The translations under genes and the position numbers were made by a program. The notes beneath the pieces are model-generated. The model ran no database searches and was not told the origin of the DNA. It was given only the letters and a program-made list of their open reading frames with translations. A stretch of DNA of 64,000 nucleotides from Picocystis sp. L7 (lineage: Eukaryota; Chlorophyta; Picocystophyceae; Picocystales; Picocystaceae): assembly GCA_020975725.1 (NCBI GenBank), contig QXJR01000020.1, forward strand, positions 310,001 through 374,000. The letters run 5' to 3'. Shown piece after piece: positions 30,137 to 40,418 of the stretch (positions are counted from its first letter, which is position 1; each line of letters begins with the position of its first letter).

Positions 30137-31114
30137 ATGGAGGCGTGGACGATCCCTTCGACCAGGAGGAACGCAGGAGTGGAGGAATGGAGGAACGAAA
30201 CCTACGAAAGGAGGAACAAAGTGCACCGTTGGACTTCGGAAACGACGCCCAACGGGACGAAGCAGGACGCATCCGCGAACTCCGTGCCGAAGGCCGTGGA
30301 ATCGCCGCTGGTGCGCATCCAAAAAGCGCTCTTCTGCAGCCCCGTGAAGCGATGCACGAACAACCACGAAAGGAAACCGCTCGCACACGTGCAGAGGAAG
30401 CAACACCCTGTCGAAGAAGAAGAAGAAGAAGAAGGAGAAGAAGAAGAGGCGAGGATCGTCCTCCGCGCGAGGTCCCTGCCGGAACCCCAAGCGTTCGAGA
30501 GATGCAAGGAACACATCGATCAGATCGTCGAACAAGCCTTGGAACGAACCAAGAGAAGGTCCAGCCAAAGCCTCGCGTTCAAAGAGCATCTGCTCCCGAT
30601 CGTGGACGACTGTCACTACGGACCGTCCAGAATCAGCGCCGAGACTTTGGCCGACGTCATCACCCAACCCGAACGATGGGAAGTGTGCGAATACCTCATC
30701 GTGGATTGCAGGTATCCGTACGAGTTCGATGGAGGACACGTCAAAGGGGCCATCAATCTGTTCGAACCGGCGGACGTGGAACATGCCTTCTTGAGCGAAG
30801 ACAGGAAGATCAACCGCAACACGGTCGTCGTCTTCCATTGCGAGTTCTCCTCGCAGCGTGCGCCGAAGATGTACGGACACATCCGCAACCTCGACCGGAA
30901 GATGAACCTCAAAAACTATCCGAAACTCGATTTCCCGCACATGTACATTATGGATGGTGGATACAAGGACTTCTTCTCCAAGTTCGAGGATCTCTGCGAA
31001 GGGGGGTACACCATGATGTGCGATCCGGATCACGGAGAGGAGCTCAAGGCGTGCCACACGCGTTACAAGTCCCTCTGGCAAGACAGAGGAATGTCTCATC
31101 GCGGGTCATATTGA
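30137..31114 (+). CDS. CDC25: Cdc25-type dual-specificity phosphatase
   Basis: A 325-residue protein with a rhodanese-fold Cdc25 catalytic domain, which in most eukaryotes dephosphorylates the inhibitory Tyr/Thr of cyclin-dependent kinases. The N-terminal 100 residues are disordered and hold a pure acidic run of Glu residues. The domain starts around residue 165 (ISAETLADVITQ), then EYLIVDCRYPYEFDGGHVKG. The active-site loop is VVFHCEFSSQRAPKMY near 233, giving Cx5R as HCEFSSQR, identical to canonical Cdc25. MYIMDGGYKDFF and MMCDPDH follow. The Cdc25 signature is intact, so an active enzyme is likely. The start is the first ATG after the CT tract. An AATAAA lies at 31170. Confidence 0.92.
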   Translation: MEAWTIPSTRRNAGVEEWRNETYERRNKVHRWTSETTPNGTKQDASANSVPKAVESPLVRIQKALFCSPVKRCTNNHERKPLAHVQRKQHPVEEEEEEEGEEEEARIVLRARSLPEPQAFERCKEHIDQIVEQALERTKRRSSQSLAFKEHLLPIVDDCHYGPSRISAETLADVITQPERWEVCEYLIVDCRYPYEFDGGHVKGAINLFEPADVEHAFLSEDRKINRNTVVVFHCEFSSQRAPKMYGHIRNLDRKMNLKNYPKLDFPHMYIMDGGYKDFFSKFEDLCEGGYTMMCDPDHGEELKACHTRYKSLWQDRGMSHRGSY

Positions 31115-33377
31115 GAAAGAATAAGCATCTTGCATGAATGCAGTAGTCAGGATACACATCTTTTTGATTGCCAATAAATTTTGCATTCTCGAAAACTTTC
31201 CCACCCCCATCGATTCCGCGTGGAAGACACGTCGTCGAGCCAGCTGATCACGCATGGGTTTCCGGCAGGTGCTCAGAATGGGCACAGATGAAAGGGCAGA
31301 TGGAAGAGAAGACGAGCATGCCCAGGCGTTCATCCATGGACGCTTTTCGTTCGCTGGAAACTAGGAAGCACTTGCAGGCATTTCGAAGAGTGCTGCTCGT
31401 CACGACCGTGCATCCCTCTGGTCGTGGAACTGCTTCCATCCATCGGTTGTATTTCCACAGGTGCTTCCGTCGAGGCGTTCGATCGTGTGCAGGATGTAAT
31501 CGGATGAGAGGACGAGAACTTCCTGCTTGTCCGAACAGTAGGCTTTCGATGCGTGCCTTGTTCCTATGGACATGACAATCTCTAGCAGCCCAGAAGGTGG
31601 TTCTGGTGCTGGTCGCGACACTGGCTACACTTACGATCCCCTGGCGTCCAGTCCCAGATCCTTTGACCGCAAAACGTACTTCCAAGATATTTAGGAGGGC
31701 TCCCTTTGGAACCCTTCTCCGCTTTGTCGATCCACGTTCAGACTTGGTACGGGCAATTATTGAAGCCACGAAATGCATGAGAGGGCATCAACGGCAAGCT
31801 TCACGCGAGCGCTTTATAATGTTTTGCCAAGGGGCATCCGTTCCTGCCTTTTGTGTCCTGACCGCAGCCAAAGCGAGGACAAGAGGCCCGGTTCGATGCA
31901 AGAGCCATTTTCCAAGTTGCAGCGGCGATTCACGGAGCAGATACTGCATCCCTCGGTGCAAGGATCCAGCTCGTGTGGTTTCCACGAATAGGAGACATGC
32001 ACCTGCTCGAAGGATATCCTGGAGGAGGGGTCATCCTGTCCAATGGATACGTCCATGGGGATTGGACAGACCTGAGCAGGGCATCCGCCTCGAGGTGTTG
32101 TATCATCGTGCAACCAGGGGTCTCGTACACCCTCTCCATCGTGCCGAATCGGTAGAGAGCGTGTCACGACGGGAGAATGCTCGAGTTCCAAGACGTCTCG
32201 GAGCTCTCGACTTCTGTGCTGCCGACGTCCCAATCCCTGCGTGTGGGATGGTCGAGCCATCGTGGAGCGGTCGAGGGTGCCAATGGCCTGGAATCGGACG
32301 CGTTGAGCTCGTCCAATCGGTTTCGACGTTGCATCGGCATCCCACGGATTCTTCTCCAGTTGGATTCGAGCCGCAGGAACCGGTGGGATCGCTGGGATTT
32401 CGAAACGAGCTTCATCGAATGGATGGGCGAACGGGACGACCACCATAGTGGACTAGACATTGTCCTATGACTTGTGATGGAATCGCGTGGATCGGGAGCT
32501 CTTCTTGCAGCGCCGACCGGAGAATGCCGGGCTTGGCTTTCAGCAGAGCCTTCTTCCTGCCTGTTTTGGTTTCAACGGACGGATGGGAACGGCGTCTCGT
32601 TCCCTCCAGGATCCTTTCCTTCCACGGAGGATGCGTGTGCGATCCGTGCTCGTCTTCCTTGCCTTGTGGTATCGTCCTAGGACAGAGCCACGGTTCCACC
32701 GTGGTGTGAACAGATACACAACCCCATGCTCCTGGTCATTCCTCCCGGGAGTTCCTGGGATCTCCCATTCCTCTCCTTGGAGGTTCCGGTGAACCTTGTC
32801 CACCCTGGTTGTCCAAGCCTGGTTGCCATGCACGATGGATCCTCGAAGGGAGGGGGGGGTCGTTTACCCGGCGAGAGGGGATGCCACTGTCCCACTCGTT
32901 CCTTCCACGTCTTTGTTGTCTCCATCCTGTCCTTCCCCGTGGTCCATGGATCCTCTCCACTCCACTCAGGAAGGGAGCGATCCGGCGAGGTGCAGGACGA
33001 GGCGGGGACCGTTCGTCCACCTCGGTCGAACCCACCACCACGTACGAACGTCCATCAACCCTAAACCCTCCCCCCGGTTCGGGGCGGGGCGCACCGTGGG
33101 GGCGAGCAGGGGAGGGGAAGGGGGGCAGAAGACGCGGTCCGACCCTGGACGTGGTGGTGGGGTCCGACCCTGGTCCATCCAAGGACACCATCCACTCGTG
33201 TGCACGTGGACACCGTCGCACGTGGTCAGTTCCGAGACAAGAACGAAGCTTTGCAAGCGACCCTGCGGTTCCGGTCCGATCGAAACGCACTCCACGGCTC
33301 AAGACGAGTGGTGAAGAAAGGCATTCGAAAGGGAATCCGAAGGAGACGTCCCCTCCCAGGCCAAGAGGTTGGTCCTC
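31115..33377. other. Intergenic stretch, no supported gene
   Basis: About 2.3 kb between Cdc25 and MYB. Open stretches occur on both strands (31597-32448 plus, 31814-32446 minus and smaller ones), but I could neither recognise a domain nor build a convincing spliced frame. The final 100 bp before the MYB start carry a TTCGAA box at 33324-33329. Confidence 0.4.
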
Positions 33378-34820
33378 ATGTCTTCGCAAGGGAAGGAGAT
33401 GCAAACGCCAACGCCGAAGGATAAAAAACAAGGAGAAACAGCGAGCGAAGGAGAGAAAAACGTACACCGTGTCTTTGGAGAAGTGCGCGTGGAAAAGAGG
33501 ACGCGCGGCGTCGACCCTGAAGGCGCCGTGCAGGTGAACAACTGGACGGAAGAAGAGGATGAAATACTGTCCCGCATGCAGAAAAAGTTTGGAAACAGAT
33601 GGTCTATCGTAGCCAAACACATACCGGGTCGGAACGGTCAGCAATGCGCGCAAAGATGGAGACACAAGGTCAATCCAGAAATCAACCGTGACAAGTGGAC
33701 TTTGGAAGAAGACAAGGCACTCCTGGAGATGTACGCCAAGTATCCAGGTAAATGGGCACAAATCGCAAATGCGCTGCCAGGTAGAACCGATCAGCAGTGC
33801 ATGGGAAGGTATTTGCGCCACTTAGACCCGAACATCAGACGGGACATCTGGAGCAAGGAAGAAGACGAGAAATTGCTCAGCCTGAAGGTGGAACACGGTA
33901 CGAAATGGAGCGCCATTGCAAGGAACATACAAGGAAGGACGCCACAACAGTGCCGTGCACGCTGGTTCACACTCACGGGTTCCAAACAAGGTAAACCCCA
34001 CAACGCCCCCAGATCAATCGAGCTGAAAAACACTACTGCGACGGCCAAGGAATGGCCATCGCCCAAGCAGACGCTGGGAAATTTGGAGACAAGTAAGAAG
34101 AGGAAAAGCAATTGCCCACCGACGGAAACACAACGCTTAAACTTGGACGGTCACCTACCGCAGAAGCTGGACAGTCTGCGGGTGAACTCACTGCAATCGT
34201 CACCGACCACTTCCACATCACCCCGCCTTCGAGAGTTTGTGCCCATCACACCCGAAGGTCATTCAAGCCCCACTCTCAGTTTGCAGCATGGAGCCTCCAT
34301 AGCCACTATGCAGGGCTACGTTAGTCCTCTGAGTCCGATGCAGGTGTTTGAACCTATCAGATTGACAGAACAACACCTGACAACCTTGGATTGCTCTACA
34401 CCATCCGTCTCTGGCACATTGCTGGATGGAGCTGTGGCATACGCAAGCCAGCCAAACGAGGTACCCGTGCTAACACGAGTCAGTCCAATGCAGTTTGTTT
34501 ATCAGCGCAGTCCTGTCTTTCTGGAAACGTTCCTCGGGCACCCCCACGTGGACGTTGATAGCCCCGAGTGGGCGAGCTTGAGGGTTATCCTCGGAGGGGC
34601 TGTCAATGAAGCAGGAGTGTCCTACGAAAGACTAGAACAATGGAGGAATAAGTTCCAGCAACCTGCATCTCCGCTTGGACCTGGGAACCAGCAGGACAAG
34701 GATGCTGGCCAAACTCGTGTGATGATCTCGCAAGACTTGCTCAGCCCCCCACAGTTGCTCAACAATGGAATCAGCTACCAAGGAGCCGGTATAGATGGCT
34801 TGAATCTATCTGGATCCTAG
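33378..34820 (+). CDS. Three-repeat MYB transcription factor
   Basis: A 480-residue DNA-binding protein. Three tandem MYB repeats lie at about residues 53-210: NNWTEEEDEILSRMQKKFGN and RWSIVAKHIPGRNGQQCAQR, then KWTLEEDKALLEMYAKYPGK and WAQIANALPGRTDQQCMGRY, then IWSKEEDEKLLSLKVEHGTK and WSAIARNIQGRTPQQCRARW. The regularly spaced tryptophans are present in all three. The C-terminal 270 residues are Ser/Thr/Pro-rich with a basic patch (KKRKS) and no further domain. The repeat order fits 3R-MYB cell-cycle regulators or SNAPC4-like factors, and I cannot choose between them. The start at 33378 is the first ATG; a TTCGAA box lies about 50 bp upstream. The gene converges on the DTW gene (76 bp between stops). 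Confidence 0.9.
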   Translation: MSSQGKEMQTPTPKDKKQGETASEGEKNVHRVFGEVRVEKRTRGVDPEGAVQVNNWTEEEDEILSRMQKKFGNRWSIVAKHIPGRNGQQCAQRWRHKVNPEINRDKWTLEEDKALLEMYAKYPGKWAQIANALPGRTDQQCMGRYLRHLDPNIRRDIWSKEEDEKLLSLKVEHGTKWSAIARNIQGRTPQQCRARWFTLTGSKQGKPHNAPRSIELKNTTATAKEWPSPKQTLGNLETSKKRKSNCPPTETQRLNLDGHLPQKLDSLRVNSLQSSPTTSTSPRLREFVPITPEGHSSPTLSLQHGASIATMQGYVSPLSPMQVFEPIRLTEQHLTTLDCSTPSVSGTLLDGAVAYASQPNEVPVLTRVSPMQFVYQRSPVFLETFLGHPHVDVDSPEWASLRVILGGAVNEAGVSYERLEQWRNKFQQPASPLGPGNQQDKDAGQTRVMISQDLLSPPQLLNNGISYQGAGIDGLNLSGS

Positions 34821-34896
34821 AAGCAGGGGAAGTTCAAAGGATGCCACGAATGCAAAGGTTTTTCCCGGTGGGAAGTTTCAGAAGGCAAGCAGTGAT

Positions 34897-35746
34897 TCAG
34901 CTGGCCAAGCTCTGTCTTCGATACCTATGGCCCGACGCAACTCCATGGTTACAGGAGTGGGAAGATCTTTCTCGAATCCCCGGATCAAATTTCGATTGCT
35001 GGTCATGAAGGGTTTGAAGGAAATTCATGACCCACGTGCACGTGGATGCCCCATTGTCTCCCTCCAACACGTGAAGTGCCCTTGCAATGGCCTCGAGGGT
35101 GGTGATGCATTCCTTGTAGGGTTCTGACCAAAGAATGTGGCGAGACACTGGTTCCTCTCCAGTTTCCGTTCCTAGAGGGTCAACGAGCAGCTGTGCTCTT
35201 GTAGCTTTGGCTTCGCCCAACAATCTATTTTTCATTGCCGCGAACATCTCTCTTGCATGTTGCCAGGTCCCGTCAATTGCCACCAACACGTATTCCGCCT
35301 GTTCCAATCCTCCTTCATGATCAACGGCCGTGGATTTGTCTCGCGTTTGTCCTCGACCACCTTTTCTGGCAGTGGTGGAAGTTCTAGGAGTGTGCAAGCA
35401 CCAGTGCCTGGCCACCTCTTGTATGGGGCGCACGTCTGCTCCAGGGTAGAGCACGACGATGGGTTTGCCTTGGCTTCCCAGCTCCACCATTCGATCGAAG
35501 GTCTCGTTTTTTTCCACTTGGGAAGTCTCTCCCACGCAGCACATGCACGTTTTCAAGGATCTGTTCCACACACTGAAGGGTGCGAAGCTTCCTTCGTCGC
35601 TCCAAGGGATGCTGCAGTACGACAACGGCCCCCCTGGTGGACAGGGGTGTTTCCGGAATCCCTTCGCACAGACACACGGATGAAGGACGCGTGCAAGAAG
35701 CGCATCGTTCGCGCCTGCGACGCGTCGAACCGCCGACGTCTGCCAT
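34897..35746 (-). CDS. DTW-domain tRNA modification enzyme (DTWD2/TapT-like), frame broken at a 7-A run
   Basis: DTW proteins (TuaA/DTWD family) transfer the 3-amino-3-carboxypropyl group of SAM to uridine in tRNA. The first part, from the ATG at 35746, reads ERCASCTRPSSVCLCEGIPE, the Cys-rich opening of the family, then AVVVLQHPLERRRKLRTLQC. The second part, in another frame, reads GKPIVVLYPGADVRPIQEVA, then VLVAIDGTWQHAREMFAAMK, containing the DTW motif as DGTW. The two frames meet exactly at a run of seven A residues (T on the plus strand, 35507-35513). With six A residues the product would be one continuous 282-residue protein. This may be a sequencing error, a real mutation, or ribosomal slippage. 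No splice signals fit. Confidence 0.78.
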
Positions 35747-37630
35747 CGCCGAAACCCAATGCCCCCCTTCCTTCCTTCGACTCGTCCTTTCAATGCCCCC
35801 CTTTACCTCCCTTGTTTACCGTCGAATTAAGCCTGCCTCCGCCGACTCCTCGTCACCTGCGACACGAAACGGCTTTCGTATGGTACCCGTGTGCGCGTTT
35901 CTTCGTGCCCGGAACCACGGGGGAAAAGGCCGTATAAAGCTGGTCCAAGAAAGCCAACATAGGAGGTTCAACCGAACCCTCTTACGTTCACGTCGCGGGT
36001 GCTCTAAGACGCTTTCTCGGATGACGTCGATGCATGTAGGCTCTCATGCCATCCCGCCTGTCCAACTCCCATCCGAACGGTGAGCTTTCGGAGATTGGAG
36101 GTATCTTTACCCGACACGAATGCGCTTGATCCTCTCTACGTTCACAGCAACGTTGAAGATAAGATATGAGGAGAACCAAGCAAGTCTATGGGAGGTCTAC
36201 TGACGTTCTTCTTGCTAAAATGTGGTGCTTTTATATTGGCCCCATTCATCTCGTTCGTTGGATCTTCGTGTTCATTCTCGAAAATTTTATCGTGAGGTTG
36301 GAATCGGATGATCCACGCTCAAAGGACGTATGTCTCTCGGCTACTCTTTATAGAGCGAGGAAGGAGGGACTTGGAGAACACTTCCATCTACCAACGAAAG
36401 CATCAATCCTCTCTTGTGCCACATCAAGATGTGGCATCAAAGCACATCATGCCTTTTCTCTACATTTGGCATTGGGCGTGTGAGATCAACAACGAGATGT
36501 AGGGCTCTCCGTGTGCTTTAAGCTTTGACTTTATCCACTGGGTGTTTCTTCACGTAGTCGCATTTGCCGACTTCTAGGTGAAGCTCTATTGCGAGCTAGT
36601 GTATGTTTGACGACTCCGTTTAAGCTTTGATCCAAGTCACGTTCCATGAACTTGCGTGTACAAGACATCAATCAAAGTTCGGTATACCCTCCAGGAGATG
36701 TCTCATGGAGGAGAGCCCCCGTCCATTCTACATGTGAACAAGTATACTACCTTGCTCTACATGCCATGGGTGATGAGAACCCATGATTTGTCGGAGCTCT
36801 TCAATTTCAACTTGTGTGTGGGAAGGATGCCTCTAGTCCCCTCACCGTTCGAAACCTTTACCTTCAATGTAGTAGGGATGCAAGATTCTGCGAGATAAAC
36901 CGGGTTACCATGCTTGGACATCATTCTTATTTGGCTCTTACGTATGGTAAAGAGGATCCCGTAATTGTGGCACTGAACTGTTTCACTTCGCGAACTCTTG
37001 GGTCCTCGCTCTTTTCATAACGAATCAATAGCGTGATCGATGGCGCACAAGGATGGAGAAGGGTTGCTAATTTTGAAAGATATGTTTTTGACAATGCAAC
37101 TTCTGGTTTGTTACCGTTTGTACTTCCAACTAGTTGATGATTCCAGATGCGACTTCAAAACTCGGTGTTCATGCAGGTGTGATTTGGATCTTGCTCTCCA
37201 AGTTCACATTCCAGCGGAAGGCGTTTTTCTTCGTTTGCTTTTAGATCGGTCAAGCAATCCTCTCCCGCACATCCATTGGGTTTGTGAGATAATTCAAAGT
37301 GTATCTTGGTTGCTTGTGTCCCGAACTCGGTGGTGCTTTGCTTGGGACAGAGCTGGTCTACGCATGCATGCCATCATCACAATTCACCGATTCCACGTCT
37401 GCTGGCGAGTCTCGATCGTTGGGCTTGTTATTCGAACACCTCGGTTGTTGGACCTTGTGCATCCTCAACCTGGCATTCGCCTTCTTTTCCAAACCCGGAA
37501 GGTCCGTACACCTCCCACCTGGAATGGACGGCCTTCCTTTCGAAGGTTCGGGTCCATCGACTACCACGAAAGGGATCCGATTCCCTTTCGAAAGGGAATC
37601 GAAAGGAAGGGAGAAAGGCGAACGGACGGG
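35747..37630. other. Divergent intergenic region with an AT-richer island
   Basis: About 1.9 kb between the DTW gene and NBP35. Bases from about 36.1 to 37.4 kb are clearly lower in GC than the rest of the window and hold short, unconvincing open frames. The right end carries TTTCGAAA-type palindromes just before NBP35. No RNA gene or element boundary was recognised. Confidence 0.4.
37579..37600. promoter_or_regulatory. Perfect 22-bp palindrome centred on TTTCGAAA, upstream of NBP35
   Basis: Two 11-bp arms, GATTCCCTTTC and its exact reverse complement, abut with no spacer. The palindrome ends 30 bp before the NBP35 ATG. It is the longest perfect example of the TTTCGAAA box in the window. Confidence 0.6.
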
Positions 37631-38692
37631 ATGGCGGACGACATGGACGTGCCGGAAGCGTGTCCTGGCGTAGGATCGGAACGAGCTGGGAAGGAAGACC
37701 CGTGCCAAGGATGTCCCAACCAAAGCGCATGTGCGGATGGAACGGCGAAAAAACAAGCCGAAACGGACGCACAAAAGGTGGCGGCCCGACTGAAAGAAGT
37801 ACGACACGTCGTGCTCGTGCTTTCTGGGAAAGGAGGCGTGGGAAAGAGCACCTTCTCCGCACAGCTGGCCTATGCGCTTGCATCCCAAGGCAAAGAGGTG
37901 GGACTGTTGGACGTGGACATCTGCGGACCTTCCATTCCCACCATGCTGGGATTGGAAGGACACGAAGTGCACCAGAGCAACCTCGGATGGTCGCCGGTGT
38001 ACGTGGACGACAACCTCGGAGTCATGTCCATCGGATTCCTTCTGCACAACAAGGACGAGGCCGTCGTCTGGAGGGGACCCAGGAAAAATAGCCTCATCAA
38101 ACAGTTCCTGCAAGACGTGGACTGGGGAGAACTCGACTACCTCGTCGTCGACACGCCGCCAGGCACCTCCGACGAACACATCTCCCTCGCCCAATTGCTT
38201 CATGCGACCGAATGTGTGGACGGAGCAGTCGTCGTGTCCACCCCACAAGACGTGGCTGTCAATGACGTGCGCAAGGAGCTGGACTTTTGCAAAAAAGTGG
38301 GCCTGAGGGTATTGGGAGTCGTGGAGAACATGGCAGGACTGCAGATGCCTTGGGAAGCCTGCCGAGTGATGGATCCAAGCACAGGGAAAGATCGCACAGA
38401 AGACCTCAAGCGTGCGCTTGTACAGGTCGATCCCAGCCTGCTGTCCAGCGTGGTGTGCACAGATGTCTTCAGTCCCGGTACCCGTGGGGTCCTGAGCATG
38501 TGCGAAGAGGCCAAGGCTCCCTACCTGGGAAAGATACCCCTGGATCCTGCCGTTTGCATTCACGCGGATCGGGGTGTACCCACCGCCGGTCCTGCCGCCA
38601 TTGCCCTACAGCACATCACAGCCAAGCTGATGGGAACCTTGGAAGGCACTGCGGCCGACCGTGGAAACCACCACAATGGCACCGCCAAGTAA
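37631..38692 (+). CDS. NBP35: NBP35/NUBP1-like cytosolic Fe-S scaffold P-loop ATPase, plant type
   Basis: A 353-residue Mrp/Nbp35 ATPase that would assemble 4Fe-4S clusters for cytosolic and nuclear proteins. The N-terminal cluster motif C-x13-C-x2-C-x5-C is intact (C11, C25, C28, C34). The deviant Walker A is [12 protein letters not shown] near residue 65. [34 protein letters not shown] and [14 protein letters not shown] follow. The C-terminal CPxC pair that bridges dimers in animal and fungal proteins is absent: the segment reads [14 protein letters not shown], followed later by [13 protein letters not shown] and [17 protein letters not shown]. This is the pattern I recall for land-plant NBP35. 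The ATG lies 30 bp after a 22-bp palindrome. AATAAA occurs about 35 bp beyond the stop. Confidence 0.92.
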   Translation: MADDMDVPEACPGVGSERAGKEDPCQGCPNQSACADGTAKKQAETDAQKVAARLKEVRHVVLVLSGKGGVGKSTFSAQLAYALASQGKEVGLLDVDICGPSIPTMLGLEGHEVHQSNLGWSPVYVDDNLGVMSIGFLLHNKDEAVVWRGPRKNSLIKQFLQDVDWGELDYLVVDTPPGTSDEHISLAQLLHATECVDGAVVVSTPQDVAVNDVRKELDFCKKVGLRVLGVVENMAGLQMPWEACRVMDPSTGKDRTEDLKRALVQVDPSLLSSVVCTDVFSPGTRGVLSMCEEAKAPYLGKIPLDPAVCIHADRGVPTAGPAAIALQHITAKLMGTLEGTAADRGNHHNGTAK

Positions 38693-39226
38693 ACACCCTG
38701 TGCTCAGGGACGCGTGCCAATGCTTGAATAAAGTGCCCCCTGTGGTTTTCGGATCACGCCGTGACTCCGCTTCTGTACTTTTGGATGGCTCCTGCCTTTT
38801 GGGTCTGCCGCGTCGCGAGGGATGCTTCATGGCAATCGCTTGTCCCGCGTAGGCACATCTGCTGGGTCCGATTGGCGATCCGCGGTGAATCCATGGTGCC
38901 GTCGGTGCACCCTACGAATGCGTCCAGCACGTGTGGTTTTGTTCGAGGTTGATGCCCTGCAGGTGGCATGGTACTTCCTCGTATGCATTGCATGTGCTTC
39001 GCACCTTTCTTGGCATCGAGCCTTCCACCTCCATGGTAGGAGCGTGTGCTTCACCACATCGCCCTCCATCGCATCCCGTCGACGTCCAGTCCCCCTCGGG
39101 TCGGATACGGTCCGTAACCGCGCGAAACGGTTGTCGCGAATCCTCCCCTTCCCTTCGTTTCCGCCCCTGGAGCAGCGGCAGGGGTAGGCGGGGGAGCCTC
39201 CCCTCTGCATTTGGGGAATTGGCGCC
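38693..39226. other. Intergenic stretch, no supported gene
   Basis: A 534-bp gap between NBP35 and the RAD51-paralogue-like gene. Apart from the polyadenylation-type AATAAA near 38727 nothing is recognisable. Confidence 0.4.
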
Positions 39227-40123
39227 ATGGACACACGCGAATGGACGGACGTACAAGCCTGTGCACGCATCGACGAGACCGCAAAGGAGCTGCTGGAACG
39301 TGTGTGGGCGAGGAAGGCACCCCCCCTGCGCACCCACGTGCCCGCACTGGACCTGAAGGGACCCCTTCCAGCTGGAGACGCCTTGGAAGTGGCGTGTGTG
39401 CTGGACGAAGGACACCGGAACGGCTTGGACGTGGATGGAGAGTGCGCAGATACGTGCCTGATGCGCTACGTGGCGGCCTGCTGCGGGCACCAGGACGCTC
39501 AAGGAATGGCCCAGGAAGTGCTGTGGATCGACTGCGAAGGGAGAGCGCAGCCCAGGCGATTGCGAGACCTGCTTCGACGATTGCATCGTCTCCACGCGCC
39601 GGACGAGGACACGTGCGAAGCATGGACGAGGGAGTCCTTGGCACGCGTCACGCTGGCGCGTTGCTATTCGTCCCGGGACGTGCATTCGTGTCTCCACCTG
39701 GCCAAGAACGCGAGGCTGGTGGCGGCGCAGGGTCTACACGCACACGTCAAGGTGGAACGCGCGCACGCCTCACCACACGGACCGGCGTCGCTTCGTGCTT
39801 CGGAACGCCTCCTGGCGTGGCTTCAGGCGGGTTCCCACGCGGTTCAGGCGAGCTTGGTCGCTTCTTCTCGCGTCCTGCACCATCCAGGCAGGCGTTTGCG
39901 CGACGACGCACCTCAGGCGTGGCGCGAACGCGTCGCCGAACGTCGCGCATTCGTCGATGGAACCCGTCTGTGGACTTCCCCTTCCCTTGCTGGTTCCACC
40001 CATCCCGGTCCTCCCTTTCCACATCGTTTTTGTTGGGGAGAGAACGCCTTCTATTCCGGTTGGGAAGGGTCGGTGATCGGGAACCCGGACGAAGACGGCC
40101 TCCCCTCCTTGGACCCACCTTGA
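39227..40123 (+). CDS. Possible RAD51 paralogue (XRCC2-like) without Walker A
   Basis: A 298-residue protein of uncertain family. Three segments line up with RecA/RAD51-fold paralogues: GPLPAGDALEVACVL (start of the core), QEVLWIDCEGRAQPRRLRDL (like the strand-plus-RL segment of XRCC2 and RAD51), and LARVTLARCYSSRDVHSCLH (like the following strand, often V/IRCYS). Where a P-loop GPxGxGKT should lie the sequence reads EGHRNGLDVDGECADTC, so ATP binding is unlikely; XRCC2 homologues are known to tolerate Walker A changes. The C-terminal 90 residues are not recognisable. Several out-of-frame stretches are also open here, so the coding claim rests on the pattern above. Confidence 0.45.
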   Translation: MDTREWTDVQACARIDETAKELLERVWARKAPPLRTHVPALDLKGPLPAGDALEVACVLDEGHRNGLDVDGECADTCLMRYVAACCGHQDAQGMAQEVLWIDCEGRAQPRRLRDLLRRLHRLHAPDEDTCEAWTRESLARVTLARCYSSRDVHSCLHLAKNARLVAAQGLHAHVKVERAHASPHGPASLRASERLLAWLQAGSHAVQASLVASSRVLHHPGRRLRDDAPQAWRERVAERRAFVDGTRLWTSPSLAGSTHPGPPFPHRFCWGENAFYSGWEGSVIGNPDEDGLPSLDPP

Positions 40124-40160
40124 AAGCCACTGAGAGGCACTGACAGGCATTGACAGGGAC

Positions 40161-40371
40161 AGGGAGGGAGAGAGATGGAGAGAGGGAGAGAGAGGGAGAG
40201 GGAGAGGGAGGGAGAGGGAGGGAGAGGGAGGGAGAGGGAGGGAGAGAGAGGGAGAGAGAGGGAGGGAGAGGGAGAGGGAGGGAGGGAGAGAGAGAGGAGT
40301 AGAGGGAGAGGGAGGGAGAGGAGTAGAGGGAGAGGGAGGGAGAGGGAGAGGGAGAGGGAGGGAGAGGGGAG
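40161..40371 (+). repeat. Polypurine (GGGAGA)n microsatellite upstream of the DHX57-like gene
   Basis: A 211-bp purine tract on the plus strand with only three pyrimidine interruptions (40176, 40300, 40324). It is built from GGGAGA and GGAGAGG units. It ends 47 bp before the helicase ATG. Longer open frames across it are artefacts of the repeat. Confidence 0.95.
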
Positions 40372-40418
40372 CTCGTAGCTGGGTGTGTTTGAGAGGGACA
40401 GCGAGGGGGGAGGGAGCG

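Noticed and set aside
28984-31099. Overlapping long minus-strand frames opposite Cdc25 and its upstream region
   Set aside because: Arg/Glu/Ser-rich translations without domains; one is antisense to the well-supported Cdc25 gene.
31597-32470. Possible gene on either strand between Cdc25 and MYB
   Set aside because: Neither strand gives a domain or a spliced frame; competing open frames on both strands look equally weak.
40175-40378. Plus-strand frame made of Glu/Arg/Gly repeats
   Set aside because: Translation of the polypurine microsatellite. Similar frames at 59254-59470 are rejected for the same reason.
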